A stretch of 43,607 bases of DNA from Treponema sp. GTDB lineage: Bacteria; Spirochaetota; Spirochaetia; Treponematales; Treponemataceae. The notes under the pieces were generated by a model that ran no database searches, was not told the origin of the DNA, and was given only the letters and a program-made list of their open reading frames with translations. Location: contig JAILON010000049.1 of the NCBI GenBank assembly GCA_024690865.1, positions 1 through 43,607 of the forward strand, in the 5' to 3' direction. Each line of letters starts with the position of its first letter. Within the stretch, counting starts at the first letter, position 1. The translations under genes were made by a program, and so were the position numbers. This document shows positions 30,058 through 39,905 of the stretch, in pieces.

Positions 30058-32154
30058 ATGAGTAGGCACAAGGCCGCCCTGCTGTCTGTCCTGGCTTCAT
30101 TCTTCCTCATCGCGAGCGCCAGCTGCGGCCGGCAGCAGCAGCAGGAGGAAAGCGCCCAGGACAGGTACGGGAGGGGGACCGAATACTTCATGGGCCTCCG
30201 CTCGTTGCAGATGGGGGAGGCGTCGAAAGGCAAGCGGCAGCTGAGGTCGGCAAGCAGGAGCGAGAATTCCCTCATCGCCAGGAAGGCAAAGGAAGAGCTT
30301 GCAAAAAACGAAGACGGGATAGACACACGCATCAAGGCCCTGTCTGAAATCTATGGGGAGTACAAGGACGAGGCGGCCCTGCTCCCCCTATGCCGCGAAC
30401 TGTACGAAAACGAAGAATACGCCAAGCTGATCGAGGCGACCGAAGGCATAGACCTTTCCAGCTGCCAGAACAACATCGCATACTACCGGCTCCGCTCTAT
30501 GAATGAGAAGCACGACTCCCGCTTCTCGCAAGAATTCCTGACCTGGTGCACCACCAGGCCCTTCGACCGCCTCCAATACAGCCTCTATTCCGAACTTACG
30601 GCCGCCCCCAAGGTCGTCAGGCTGCTCGCCCTCTTTTACAACAAAAACTACGGGGCCGCCCTTCCCCTGACAAAGGAATTCATGGAAGGCGGCGGAAAGA
30701 TGACGGCACAAATAGCCAGCAGCATAGGCAAGTGCTTCCTGTACGGGTCGGCGGATTCCGCGACCAACGCGGCATATCTGGAAGACTATGCGGCGAATGC
30801 AACGGGCGAATGCCAGTTCTACTTCTACTTCTACGCCGCCCGCTTGTACTCCCGCGTACCGGGGAAACGGGACAGCGCCGGGGAATGCTACAAGGCCTCC
30901 CTCGCCACTGCGAAGGACAAAGAGGGCCAGCCCGACGGCAAGCTCTACGACAACGCGCTGTGGTACTACCTGCAGTCCACGCTCGAAGGCAGTCCCGAAG
31001 CCGCCGTAAAGGCGCTGGAGCGCTACAGGGACAAGTGGCACGACCCCTACTATTTTGACGACTTCATGGATTCGCTTTCATACCGCCTGCTTGCCGGACA
31101 GTTCTGGAGCCTGTACGTGAAGACGGCCGGATTGCTGAAAGGCTATGCCAGCGATGAAAGCGCGGCGAAATTCTTCTACGTGTCCGCACGGCTCCTGCAG
31201 GAAGGAATATACCGGCCGAAGGAACTGGACGTAGAGCTGGAGGCGCGGAATTTCCTGAATGCGGCGCTGGGCAGCGGAACCGACATCTACTACCGGATGT
31301 TGGCCGCAGCCCGCCTGAACGTTGGAAGGACGGAACTGGAAGAAAGCCTCCGGCTCCTGCGCAGGAACGGCGAGTTTGAACGGAACGAAGAGGCGGAGGA
31401 GCTGCTCCTTGGGTACGCCGACTTCGGCTTTCCCGAAAAGATATACGACGAATGGCAGGCCTACAAGGATGTGATAGGATTGGACACGGTGCGCAAGCTG
31501 TCCAGCTTCCTGTTCAGCTGCGGCAAGAACCAGGAAGGCTACTACACGCAGTCCATCCGCATAGCGTCGCGGAAGCTGCACAACAGCGAGCTGCCCCTTT
31601 CCGGCCTGGACGACAGCCTCTTCACCCTTTCCTTTCCCCGCGCCTTTTCCGCCAAGGTATCCAAGTTCTGTACGGAATACGGGGTGGACGAACAGCTGAT
31701 GTACGCGCTCATACGCAGCGAAAGCTTCTTTGACCCGGCGGTAATCAGTTCCGCTGGGGCCATCGGGCTGACCCAGCTGATGGAGCTGACTGCGGGCGAC
31801 GTGGCGAAAAAGCTCAAGGCCGACAAGTACGACCTTACCGACAGCGGGACCAACATACGGTTCGGAACATACTACATGTCCGAAATGATACGGAGGCTGG
31901 ACGGTTCGCAGATACTCGCGGCATTCGCCTACAATGCGGGCATAACCAGGGTGCGCAACTGGTCGCTGGCTTCCCAGGACGAGCGGAAAAGCAAGGGGGC
32001 CGACAGGCTGCCGAACGACCTCTTCCTGGAGATGCTGCCCATCACGGAGACGAGGGAATACGGCCGCAAGATAATCTCCGCCGCAACGATATACGGCCTG
32101 CTCTACTACGGGCTGGGACCAGAAGAAGTCATCGGACAGATGATGGGCCTGTAG
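30058..32154 (+). CDS. Lytic transglycosylase lipoprotein (Slt type)
   Basis: The 698-residue protein begins with a lipoprotein signal (lipobox S-A-S-C, Cys23). The middle part is a long helical region of TPR-like repeats, like the superhelical body of Slt70. The C-terminal catalytic domain (about residues 535-690) has ALIRSES with catalytic Glu555, then GAIGLTQLM and AFAYNAG, all hallmark motifs of family 1 soluble-type transglycosylases. It cleaves peptidoglycan between MurNAc and GlcNAc, forming the 1,6-anhydro end. It lies 5 bp after the LysM gene, and the two are likely co-transcribed and act together at the wall. Confidence 0.92.
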   Translation: MSRHKAALLSVLASFFLIASASCGRQQQQEESAQDRYGRGTEYFMGLRSLQMGEASKGKRQLRSASRSENSLIARKAKEELAKNEDGIDTRIKALSEIYGEYKDEAALLPLCRELYENEEYAKLIEATEGIDLSSCQNNIAYYRLRSMNEKHDSRFSQEFLTWCTTRPFDRLQYSLYSELTAAPKVVRLLALFYNKNYGAALPLTKEFMEGGGKMTAQIASSIGKCFLYGSADSATNAAYLEDYAANATGECQFYFYFYAARLYSRVPGKRDSAGECYKASLATAKDKEGQPDGKLYDNALWYYLQSTLEGSPEAAVKALERYRDKWHDPYYFDDFMDSLSYRLLAGQFWSLYVKTAGLLKGYASDESAAKFFYVSARLLQEGIYRPKELDVELEARNFLNAALGSGTDIYYRMLAAARLNVGRTELEESLRLLRRNGEFERNEEAEELLLGYADFGFPEKIYDEWQAYKDVIGLDTVRKLSSFLFSCGKNQEGYYTQSIRIASRKLHNSELPLSGLDDSLFTLSFPRAFSAKVSKFCTEYGVDEQLMYALIRSESFFDPAVISSAGAIGLTQLMELTAGDVAKKLKADKYDLTDSGTNIRFGTYYMSEMIRRLDGSQILAAFAYNAGITRVRNWSLASQDERKSKGADRLPNDLFLEMLPITETREYGRKIISAATIYGLLYYGLGPEEVIGQMMGL

Positions 32155-32184
32155 CTGGCGTTGCCGCAGCCGCTTGAATAAACA

Positions 32185-32213
32185 TTGCAAAAACAGCCTT
32201 TTTCACGTATAAT
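32185..32213 (+). promoter_or_regulatory. purL promoter, predicted leaderless
   Basis: TTGCAA (32185-32190), 17 bp, and a perfect TATAAT (32208-32213) form a strong sigma-70 promoter. The purL ATG at 32220 starts 6 nt after the -10, so the mRNA should begin at the start codon. GGGG lies before the ATG, but would not be in the transcript. Confidence 0.7.
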
Positions 32214-32219
32214 GGGGCT

Positions 32220-35200
32220 ATGTTTCGCATTTACGTTGAAAGGAAAGAAGGTTTTAGGAACGAGGCTGGACGCATTTATTCTGACATAAAGGGCTTCCTC
32301 GGTGTGAAGGACGTGAGCGGGGTCCGCTACCTGAACCGCTACGACATAGAGAACGTGTCGGAGGCCGTCTGCGAGGCCGCCGTAAGCCGAATTTTCTCCG
32401 AGCCGCAAAGCGATTTCGTGTATTATGACGCATTGAACGTTGCGGGGGACGAAACCCAGATAATCTGGGAGTACCTGCCCGGCCAATACGACCAGCGGGC
32501 CGACAGCGCCGAACAGTGCCTCCTCCTCTTAAGGGAGGGGATGTCGCGCGAGTTTTCGGTCCGTTCGGAGCCGCCCATCGTCCGCTGTGCCAAGGTCGTC
32601 CTGCTCAAAAGCACGGAAGGCGGACTTTCGAAGGAAGACGTAAGCAAAATCGAGCGATACCTCATAAACCCGGTGGACAGCCGCCTGGCGGCGGAAGGCA
32701 AGCCTGCCACGCTCAAGATGAAGCTGGGCGAAGCCCATGACATAGAGACCGCCTCCGGCTTCACGGTCCTGGACGACCGGGAGCTGGACTACTACCGGAA
32801 CAGCCTGGGCCTGGCGATGGACCTGGCCGACGTCAAGTGGATGCAGTCCTATTTCAAGGAAAAGGGCCGGGACCCCACCATTACGGAAGTCCGCGTGCTG
32901 GACACCTACTGGTCCGACCACTGCCGCCATACCACCTTCAACACCGTGCTTGACGAAGTGAAGGTGGAGGAGGGCCTGTACGCATCCGAAATCCGCAGGG
33001 CCTACAAGAGCTACCAGGACATGAGGAGCGAACTGTACGACGGGCGCACGGACAAGCCCGTCACCCTCATGGACATGGCATGCATAGCGGCGAAATGGCT
33101 CAGGAAGCACGGCAAGCTGGACGACCTGGAGGTCAGCGGGGAAAACAACGCCTGTTCCATATATGTCGATGTCCATTACACCGCAACGAACGAATGTCCG
33201 GAATCGAACGAACGCTGGCTCTTGCAGTTCAAGAACGAAACCCACAACCATCCCACCGAGATAGAGCCATTCGGAGGAGCCGCGACCTGCATCGGCGGCG
33301 CAATACGCGATCCGCTTTCAGGCCGCTCGTGGGTCTACCAGGCCATGAGGATTACCGGGGCCGCCGACCCCACGGTTCCGCTCGCCGACACCCTGCCCGG
33401 CAAGCTCCCGCAGATGAAGTTGACCCGCGAGGCGGCACAGGGCTTTTCCAGCTACGGAAACCAGATAGGACTTGCCACCGGGCAGGTGGAGGAAGTCTAC
33501 CACCCCGGCTTCCTCGCCAAAAGGATGGAGCTGGGCGCGGTGATAGCGGCTTCGCCTGCCGACCAGGTGGTCCGCACCGAACCTGAGAGCGGCGACATAG
33601 TGATCCTGCTGGGAGGCGGGACCGGACGGGACGGAATAGGAGGGGCAACGGGAAGCTCCAAGGTACACAACAAGAAGTCCGTCAGTACGGCCGCGGCCGA
33701 AGTCCAGAAAGGCAATGCCGTCGAGGAGCGAAAGATACAGAGGCTGTTCCGCAACAGGGACGTCTGCCTGATGATAAAGCGCTGCAACGACTTTGGGGCC
33801 GGTGGCGTTTCCGTTGCCGTCGGTGAGCTTGCCCCCGGACTGGACATAAACCTGGATGCGGTTCCCAAGAAGTACGAGGGGTTGGACGGCACGGAGCTCG
33901 CCATCTCCGAAAGCCAGGAACGGATGGCGGTCGTCGTCGCAAAAGAGGACGTGGACCGCTTCATCCAGGCCGCAAAAGCTGAAAACCTGAATGCGGTCGT
34001 CGTCGCGACCGTCACCGACACGAACAGGATGGTCATGAAATGGCGGGGCAAGACGATCGTTGACCTGGACCGCTCGTTCATCGACACTGCCGGCGCGCCC
34101 CACAGGGCGACGGCCTTCATCGAAATGCCCGACAGGGAAAGCCTGCCTCCACTGGCAAAGCCGCTGGACGGGGTTTCCCGCCAGCTCTGGCGCAGTTCCA
34201 GCCTGAGGCAGAACATACGCAACGCATGGCTGGCCGCCATGTCGGACCTGGCCTGCTGTTCCCAGCGGGGACTTGGAGAACGGTTCGACGGGTCCATCGG
34301 GGCCGCGACCGTCCTCTTCCCCTACGGAGGCCGCTACCAGGCTACCCCAGAGGCGGGTATGGCGGCAAAGCTCCCCGTCCTGCCTCCGCGGGAGACTTCC
34401 ACTGTCTCGCTGATGGCCTATGGCTACGATCCCCGGGTCGCGGACTGGAGTCCCTTCCACGGCTCTGAAATAGCAGTCCTGTCCTCGCTTGTCAAAATCG
34501 CCTGCATGGGAGGCGATGTTTCAAAGTGCCGCCTGAGCTTCCAGGAGTTCTTTGGCCGCTGCGTCGATGAAAAGACCTGGGGCTACCCGGCGGCGGCCCT
34601 GTTGGGTTCCATAGACGCCCAGCTGTGCATGGGAACGGGAAGCATCGGCGGCAAGGACAGCATGTCCGGAACCTTTGAAAAGCTGAACGTGCCTCATACC
34701 CTCGTTTCCTTCGCCGTCACGACCGAGGACGTGAAGAACGTCACCTCCGGTTCCTTCAAGAAGGCCGACGACAACATATACATGGTGATGACCCCCTACT
34801 CCGCGGAAAGCCTGCCTGACTGGGAGGCATTCAAGAAGAACGCGGCCGCCCTGTACAAGCGGAACGCAGAGGGCAAGATCCGGGCAATGTACCCCGTAGG
34901 CCCGGGCGGACTGGCCGAAGCCATCAGCAAGATGGCTATGGGAAACAGGATCGGAGCCAGGATAGACAACTTCCCCCAGGCCGTGACACGGATGGGAGTC
35001 GGACTCGCCAACGAGACAGGAGCAGACGACCTCTTCATCCCCGTCTACGGTTCCATCATCGTGGAGGCCGACCACCTGGATCCCGCGGACTTTGAGATAG
35101 GCACGCTCGTAAAGCTGGGTGTCACGGTGGACAGCGAGGACATAACCCTCTTCACCGACATCGTCCCCAACATCACGATAAGCCTGAAGGACATAGAGCA

Positions 35201-36191
35201 GGCGTGGGAAGGAACCCTCTCCAAGGTGTTCCCGCCCGTTTCCTCGGCCGCCAGTCCGGAAATGCCGGACTTCGCCTTTGGGGAACACGAGAGCCTTGCC
35301 CCCGCAAGGAAATCGTTCAGCCCCAAGTATTCACAGACGAAGCCCCGCGTCATCATCCCGGTATTCCCCGGCACCAACTGCGAATACGACATGGCCCGGG
35401 CATTCAGCCTGAACGGGGCGGATCCCAAGATCCTGGTCTTCCGCAACAGGACGGCGCAGGAACTTTCGGAATCGCTTGACCAGTTCAAGAAGGAGATAGA
35501 CGAGGCGCAGATCCTTTCATTCGTCGGAGGCTTCAGCGTGGGCGACGAACCGGACGGGTCGGCCAAGTTCATTGCGAACGTAATCCGTGAAAGCCGCATC
35601 GCCGACGCCATAATGGAACTGTTGAAGACGCGCAAGGGACTGATACTGGGTATCTGCAACGGATTCCAGGCCCTCATAAAGACAGGGTTGGTTCCATTCG
35701 GGGAAATCCGGGAGCCGTCCTCCGACATTCCGACATTGACCTACAACAAGGTCGGCCGCCACATCAGCCGCATCGCCCGCACCAGGCTGGTCAGCGCGAC
35801 CAGCCCCTGGGCCCTTTCCCGCACGGTACTGGATCCCAGGCCCCACCTGGTTCCCATAAGCCACGGGGAAGGACGCGTGATAATGCAGGAAAACCTGGCA
35901 CGCCGGCTCTTTGCCATGGGCCAGGTGTTCAGCCAGTACGTCGATGCCGAGGGGCAGCCCGCCGTAAGCGAACCGGACAACCCCAACGGCAGCCTGTTCG
36001 CCATAGAGGGGCTGACCAGCCCGGATGGGCTCGTCCTGGGCAAGATGGGGCACAGCGAGCGCACCGTGGGCATGGAAACCGGCGGAGCCAGCCGCGACCT
36101 CATAAAGAATGTCGCCGGAGACCCGATAAAGAACGAGCGCGAGAATTCCGCAGAGAACATCTTCCTTGCCGGGGTATCGTACTTTGCGTAA
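32220..36191 (+). CDS. purL: Phosphoribosylformylglycinamidine synthase, single chain
   Basis: The 1323-residue protein is a full-length large-type PurL that makes FGAM from FGAR, ATP and glutamine in purine synthesis. The conserved HCRHTTFNT lies at about residue 234, followed by the FKNETHNHPTEIEPFGGA and GGGTGRDGIGGATGSS segments of the PurM-like halves. The C-terminal class I glutamine amidotransferase domain (about 1040-1323) has FPGTNCEYD, nucleophile Cys1146 in GICNGFQ, and ISHGEGR. No other pur gene is nearby. It appears to have its own promoter, placed so that the mRNA is leaderless. The last codons overlap the next gene by 8 bp. Confidence 0.96.
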   Translation: MFRIYVERKEGFRNEAGRIYSDIKGFLGVKDVSGVRYLNRYDIENVSEAVCEAAVSRIFSEPQSDFVYYDALNVAGDETQIIWEYLPGQYDQRADSAEQCLLLLREGMSREFSVRSEPPIVRCAKVVLLKSTEGGLSKEDVSKIERYLINPVDSRLAAEGKPATLKMKLGEAHDIETASGFTVLDDRELDYYRNSLGLAMDLADVKWMQSYFKEKGRDPTITEVRVLDTYWSDHCRHTTFNTVLDEVKVEEGLYASEIRRAYKSYQDMRSELYDGRTDKPVTLMDMACIAAKWLRKHGKLDDLEVSGENNACSIYVDVHYTATNECPESNERWLLQFKNETHNHPTEIEPFGGAATCIGGAIRDPLSGRSWVYQAMRITGAADPTVPLADTLPGKLPQMKLTREAAQGFSSYGNQIGLATGQVEEVYHPGFLAKRMELGAVIAASPADQVVRTEPESGDIVILLGGGTGRDGIGGATGSSKVHNKKSVSTAAAEVQKGNAVEERKIQRLFRNRDVCLMIKRCNDFGAGGVSVAVGELAPGLDINLDAVPKKYEGLDGTELAISESQERMAVVVAKEDVDRFIQAAKAENLNAVVVATVTDTNRMVMKWRGKTIVDLDRSFIDTAGAPHRATAFIEMPDRESLPPLAKPLDGVSRQLWRSSSLRQNIRNAWLAAMSDLACCSQRGLGERFDGSIGAATVLFPYGGRYQATPEAGMAAKLPVLPPRETSTVSLMAYGYDPRVADWSPFHGSEIAVLSSLVKIACMGGDVSKCRLSFQEFFGRCVDEKTWGYPAAALLGSIDAQLCMGTGSIGGKDSMSGTFEKLNVPHTLVSFAVTTEDVKNVTSGSFKKADDNIYMVMTPYSAESLPDWEAFKKNAAALYKRNAEGKIRAMYPVGPGGLAEAISKMAMGNRIGARIDNFPQAVTRMGVGLANETGADDLFIPVYGSIIVEADHLDPADFEIGTLVKLGVTVDSEDITLFTDIVPNITISLKDIEQAWEGTLSKVFPPVSSAASPEMPDFAFGEHESLAPARKSFSPKYSQTKPRVIIPVFPGTNCEYDMARAFSLNGADPKILVFRNRTAQELSESLDQFKKEIDEAQILSFVGGFSVGDEPDGSAKFIANVIRESRIADAIMELLKTRKGLILGICNGFQALIKTGLVPFGEIREPSSDIPTLTYNKVGRHISRIARTRLVSATSPWALSRTVLDPRPHLVPISHGEGRVIMQENLARRLFAMGQVFSQYVDAEGQPAVSEPDNPNGSLFAIEGLTSPDGLVLGKMGHSERTVGMETGGASRDLIKNVAGDPIKNERENSAENIFLAGVSYFA

Positions 36192-37200
36192 GGCCATTGC
36201 CGTCCTGTTCCTCGCGGCCCTACAGCTTGCCTTCTTCAGCTCCTGCAAGAAGAAGCTGGTGTGGCATGACGACTTCGACGCTGCCCTCAAGGCGGCGGAA
36301 GCCCAGGACAGGCACGTGTTCGCCCTTTTTTCTGGAGAAGACTGGGACGGCAGGACTGAAGACTTCCGTGCCAACGTGCTGGAAAGCAACGAATTCCAGG
36401 AATTCGCGAGGGACGGATACGTCCTGCTGAACGTTGACCTGTCCGAAGCCGAACGGGCCAACGTCCTCCTCGGCGAGGACGCGGGCAGCAAGGAAAAGGA
36501 ACAGGCCGCACAGCTCCAGTCCACCATCGATGCAAAGGCCGATTTGATGCGCCGCTACGGGGTTTCAAGCTATCCCAGCATCTACATCCTTTCAAAAGAA
36601 GGCTACGTCCTTTCCATTATACACTACGACGAGGGGCTCGTTTCCACGTCCGTCCTGCGGGAAATCCTTGAGGAACAGGGGCCTTCCATTGCCGGAATCT
36701 CGTCGGCAATCGTGCGGGTGCTGAACTCGTCCGGGGTCCAGAAGGCAACGGCAATCGACGCCCTGTACGAGGCGACCCCCGAGGCAGGGCGAAAGCCTTT
36801 ATCAACGCTGATACGGGAAGTTCCTTCGCTTGATCCTTCCGATGCAAGCGGCCTTGTCGGGAAATACGAATTCATCACCGCCTATGAAGAGGCGCTTGAA
36901 CATATTTCGGAAGGGCAGCGCGACGGAGTGGTGGAATCATTCGTCAACATAGCGGAAAACGGCCACCTTGGGCCGGCCCAGAAGCTTGAGGCATACTACA
37001 ATGCGGCATACCTGATGGCCCTCTTCGGAGACAGCGACTACGACAGGATGTATGAACTGCTGCAAAAGGCCCAGGAGGTGGACCCGGAGAATGCCAGGAT
37101 GGAAGACATCGAGCACCTGATGGCGATGGTTTCCAAGTTCCGGGACATCATGCAGCAGGACGAGGGGCCTTTTTCTGCAAAGGACATGAAGGACAACTAG
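36184..37200 (+). CDS. Thioredoxin-fold lipoprotein lacking redox cysteines
   Basis: The product is 338 residues if read from TTG 36184, which overlaps the purL stop; a TTG at 36166 would add six residues. A lipoprotein signal is clear (RKAIAVLFLAALQL, lipobox F-S-S-C, Cys21). Residues 45-165 match the DUF255/thioredoxin_7-type fold, with LFSGEDWDGRTEDF and the cis-Pro region YGVSSYPSIYIL. In active homologues the motif is W-C-x-x-C; here the positions are Asp55 and Thr58, so it cannot do disulfide chemistry. A helical TPR-like tail follows. A binding or scaffold role in the envelope is likely; the partner is unknown. Confidence 0.78.
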   Translation: MRKAIAVLFLAALQLAFFSSCKKKLVWHDDFDAALKAAEAQDRHVFALFSGEDWDGRTEDFRANVLESNEFQEFARDGYVLLNVDLSEAERANVLLGEDAGSKEKEQAAQLQSTIDAKADLMRRYGVSSYPSIYILSKEGYVLSIIHYDEGLVSTSVLREILEEQGPSIAGISSAIVRVLNSSGVQKATAIDALYEATPEAGRKPLSTLIREVPSLDPSDASGLVGKYEFITAYEEALEHISEGQRDGVVESFVNIAENGHLGPAQKLEAYYNAAYLMALFGDSDYDRMYELLQKAQEVDPENARMEDIEHLMAMVSKFRDIMQQDEGPFSAKDMKDN

Positions 37201-37221
37201 CCCCATGCCGATTATATAGCG

Positions 37222-38622
37222 ATGGCCCCTGCACAAGCCGACACCGGAAGCGTCATTCCCCTCCTGGCAGTTTCCTTCCTGCTCATCCTGCTTTCCATGA
37301 CCTTCTCCGGAACGGAGAGCGCCTTCCTTTCCATAAACAAGCTGCGCGTCCGTTTCCTGCACAACAAGAGGAACCCAAGGGCAATGCGGGTCTGGAAGCT
37401 CCTCCAGGACAAGGAAAGGCTCATAAACACCCTCCTCGTTGCAAACAACATCGTAAACATCAGCCTGTCGGCCCTGTTGACCTACGCGGCCCTGGAACTT
37501 TTTGGTAGCGCCGGAGTCGGAATCGCAACCCTTGTGGCAACCGTGCTGCTGCTCGTGTTCGGAGAAATCACGCCAAAGGTAATCGCAACCCACCATCCGG
37601 AGGCAATCGCCTTCTTCGTAGCCCCCCTGGTGGAACTCCTTGAAAAGTTCCTCTACCCCCTCGTGCTTGTATTCACGTCCTTTTCCCGCTTCTGCCTGAA
37701 ACTGCTGGACATCGATACGCAAAAAAAAGAAGTCTCCTTCACCGAGGAGGAGATAAAGACCCTGCTGGATGTCGGCGGAGAGCAGGGAATTTTCGAAACA
37801 AGTGAAAAGACGATGATGCGGCGGGTGTTCAAGTTTACCGACCTTGAGGCAAAGGACATAATGATTCCCCGCAAGGACATAAAGGCACTGAGCATCAAGG
37901 CGGGCTACAAGGACATAATCGAATTCTCGCAGCGGCACTACCTGTCCCGTTTTCCCATCTACCGGGAGGACATAGACGACATAGTCGGCGTCGTTTACAT
38001 AAAGGACCTGCTTTCCTACCGGGACAGGCAGGAGGCATTCGTGCTGACGAACGTGATGAGGCCTCCGCTCTTCATCCTTGAAACAAAAAAGATGTCTTCC
38101 ATCCAGCAGATGCTTCGCGAGAACCGGCAGAGCATGGCCGTCGTCATCGACGAGTATTCTGGAACCTACGGAATCCTGACGACAGAAGATATAGTGCGCG
38201 AGATATTTGGACCGATTGCCGATGACAACAAGCCGTATGCCCGCCGGGTCGAAATAAAAGTCAGCAACGCCGACAGCGACGACGTTTCGGGCCTGTCCCG
38301 CCTGATCGACATAAACGAGCAGCTGGGGACCCGCCTGGATTCCCGCCGGTCTGAAACCATAGGGGGCTACATCGTGGAATGCCTTGGCCACATACCTCAG
38401 GTGGGTGAAGGCATAGTCCGGGAAGGCTTCCGTTTTTCCGTAAAGGCGATGGACGACAAGAGGGTGGCAGAAGTCCATTTTGAACGGCATGAATCGCGGG
38501 GACAGCAGGAGCAACAGGAGCCAGAAGGGCGGCAGACAATGCAGAAATGGCAAGAGCCGCAGGGACGGCAGACGCCTCGGGAACGGCAGACGCCGCAGGG
38601 ACAAAGCGAGACAGGGGTATAG
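37222..38622 (+). CDS. CNNM/CorC-type membrane transporter (HlyC/TlyC family), first copy
   Basis: The 466-residue protein has an N-terminal CNNM (DUF21) membrane domain with about four helices (MTFSGTESAFLS near residue 30 is a family signature), a CBS pair (about 205-330, with IMIPRKDIKAL and VVIDEYSGTYGILT), and a C-terminal CorC/HlyC domain (ETIGGYIVECLGHIP). The extra C-terminal tail is rich in Gln, Arg and Gly. These proteins are linked to Mg2+ or Co2+ handling; the old name hemolysin C is not proof of toxin function. The next gene is a paralogue starting 2 bp after the stop, so the two may form a heterodimer. Confidence 0.9.
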   Translation: MAPAQADTGSVIPLLAVSFLLILLSMTFSGTESAFLSINKLRVRFLHNKRNPRAMRVWKLLQDKERLINTLLVANNIVNISLSALLTYAALELFGSAGVGIATLVATVLLLVFGEITPKVIATHHPEAIAFFVAPLVELLEKFLYPLVLVFTSFSRFCLKLLDIDTQKKEVSFTEEEIKTLLDVGGEQGIFETSEKTMMRRVFKFTDLEAKDIMIPRKDIKALSIKAGYKDIIEFSQRHYLSRFPIYREDIDDIVGVVYIKDLLSYRDRQEAFVLTNVMRPPLFILETKKMSSIQQMLRENRQSMAVVIDEYSGTYGILTTEDIVREIFGPIADDNKPYARRVEIKVSNADSDDVSGLSRLIDINEQLGTRLDSRRSETIGGYIVECLGHIPQVGEGIVREGFRFSVKAMDDKRVAEVHFERHESRGQQEQQEPEGRQTMQKWQEPQGRQTPRERQTPQGQSETGV

Positions 38623-38624
38623 AA

Positions 38625-39905
38625 ATGGACATCTGGAACATTGCCTACACAATCACCATTCCGATCCTTGAGCTGCTGCTGCTCTTCTGCGGAGCCTTTT
38701 TCGCATCCACCGAAACGGGCTACACATCCCTGTCACGGATAACCGTCAGGCAGATGCTCAAAGGGCGGGAAAAGAACGCATCCCTCGTCTCCAGGCTCCG
38801 CTCCAACTTGGACAGCCTTATTTCCACCGCCCTGGTGGGCACCAACCTGGTCACGACGCTGCTTTCCGCCATCGCGACCGCATACGCCCTGCACGTGTTT
38901 GGAGCGGCCTACGTCAGCCTTGCAACTGCCGTCGTCAGCATACTCGTCATCATTTTCAGCGAAATCATCCCCAAAACATACGCCGCGGTCCGCCCTAAAG
39001 AGATTGCAGTCATGAGCGCAAAGCCCATCATCGTCATCCAGAAGCTGTTCTTTCCCGTGGTCTATTTTTTTGGAGGGCTTTCCAAGCTGATAAACTTCGT
39101 CGAGGACCGCCTCATAAAGAAGAAGCGGCCCCTCGTCACGGAGGATGAACTGCGGACGCTCCTTGACGTAGGCAAGGACGAAGGAACGCTGGAAGACGTG
39201 GAAACCCAGATGCTCGTCCGCCTCTTTGACTTTTCAGGCATACGGGTACGCGACATCATGCGGCACCGCTCCTTCGTGAAATACGTGCCGATCGACGCAC
39301 GCTATTCCGACGTAATACCGCTGTTCCAGTCAGGCTATTCCCGCCTTCCAGTGTGGAAGGGCAGCCCGGAAACCATCGTCGGCGTACTGCACTACAAGTC
39401 CGTCCTCTTTGCCCACAAGGAGATTACGGAAAGCCGGGATTTCGTGAAAATCTGCATGAAAAAGGCCGTCGTACTGCCGGAAACACTGACCGCCCTGGAA
39501 GCCCTGAAGCGGTTCAAGGAGGAGAAGGACAACTTCGCCATCGTGCTGGACGAGTATGGAAGCAATGCGGGAATCGTCACGATGGACGACATCCTTGCCG
39601 CCGTCTTCGGCAGGATTACCGATGAAAACGGAGAGAGCGAGATTGCACCAGAAAAGCGAATCACTCCGATTTCCCCATACGAGTATATCGTCCCCGGCGA
39701 CATGCGGCTGGACGACTTCAACGACATAATGAAGATGAATTTGGACAGCGAACATTTCGACACGCTTGGCGGATGGCTGCTGGAAAAGTTCGGGGAGCTG
39801 CCCCGCGTAGGGGCGGCATGGAAGGACAAGGATGCAGTCTACATCGTGGAAGACCAGGGAGGCCGCCGCATCATCAGCGTTCGCGTAAAGATTGGGCCGG
39901 CATAA
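38625..39905 (+). CDS. CNNM/CorC-type membrane transporter, second copy
   Basis: The 426-residue protein has the same order of domains: CNNM membrane part (FFASTETGYTSLS), CBS pair (DIMRHRSFVKYV, IVLDEYGSNAGIVT) and CorC/HlyC domain (FDTLGGWLLEKFGELP). ATG 38625 is adjacent to the first copy's stop; the frame is open further upstream only inside the repetitive tail of that gene. It lacks the Gln-rich tail. Its 3' end overlaps the convergent gene at 39874-40650 by 32 bp. Confidence 0.9.
   Translation: MDIWNIAYTITIPILELLLLFCGAFFASTETGYTSLSRITVRQMLKGREKNASLVSRLRSNLDSLISTALVGTNLVTTLLSAIATAYALHVFGAAYVSLATAVVSILVIIFSEIIPKTYAAVRPKEIAVMSAKPIIVIQKLFFPVVYFFGGLSKLINFVEDRLIKKKRPLVTEDELRTLLDVGKDEGTLEDVETQMLVRLFDFSGIRVRDIMRHRSFVKYVPIDARYSDVIPLFQSGYSRLPVWKGSPETIVGVLHYKSVLFAHKEITESRDFVKICMKKAVVLPETLTALEALKRFKEEKDNFAIVLDEYGSNAGIVTMDDILAAVFGRITDENGESEIAPEKRITPISPYEYIVPGDMRLDDFNDIMKMNLDSEHFDTLGGWLLEKFGELPRVGAAWKDKDAVYIVEDQGGRRIISVRVKIGPA

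Noticed and set aside
37222..38622. Hemolysin toxin
   Set aside because: The family name TlyC/hemolysin C is historical. The CNNM, CBS and CorC domains indicate an ion-transport protein.
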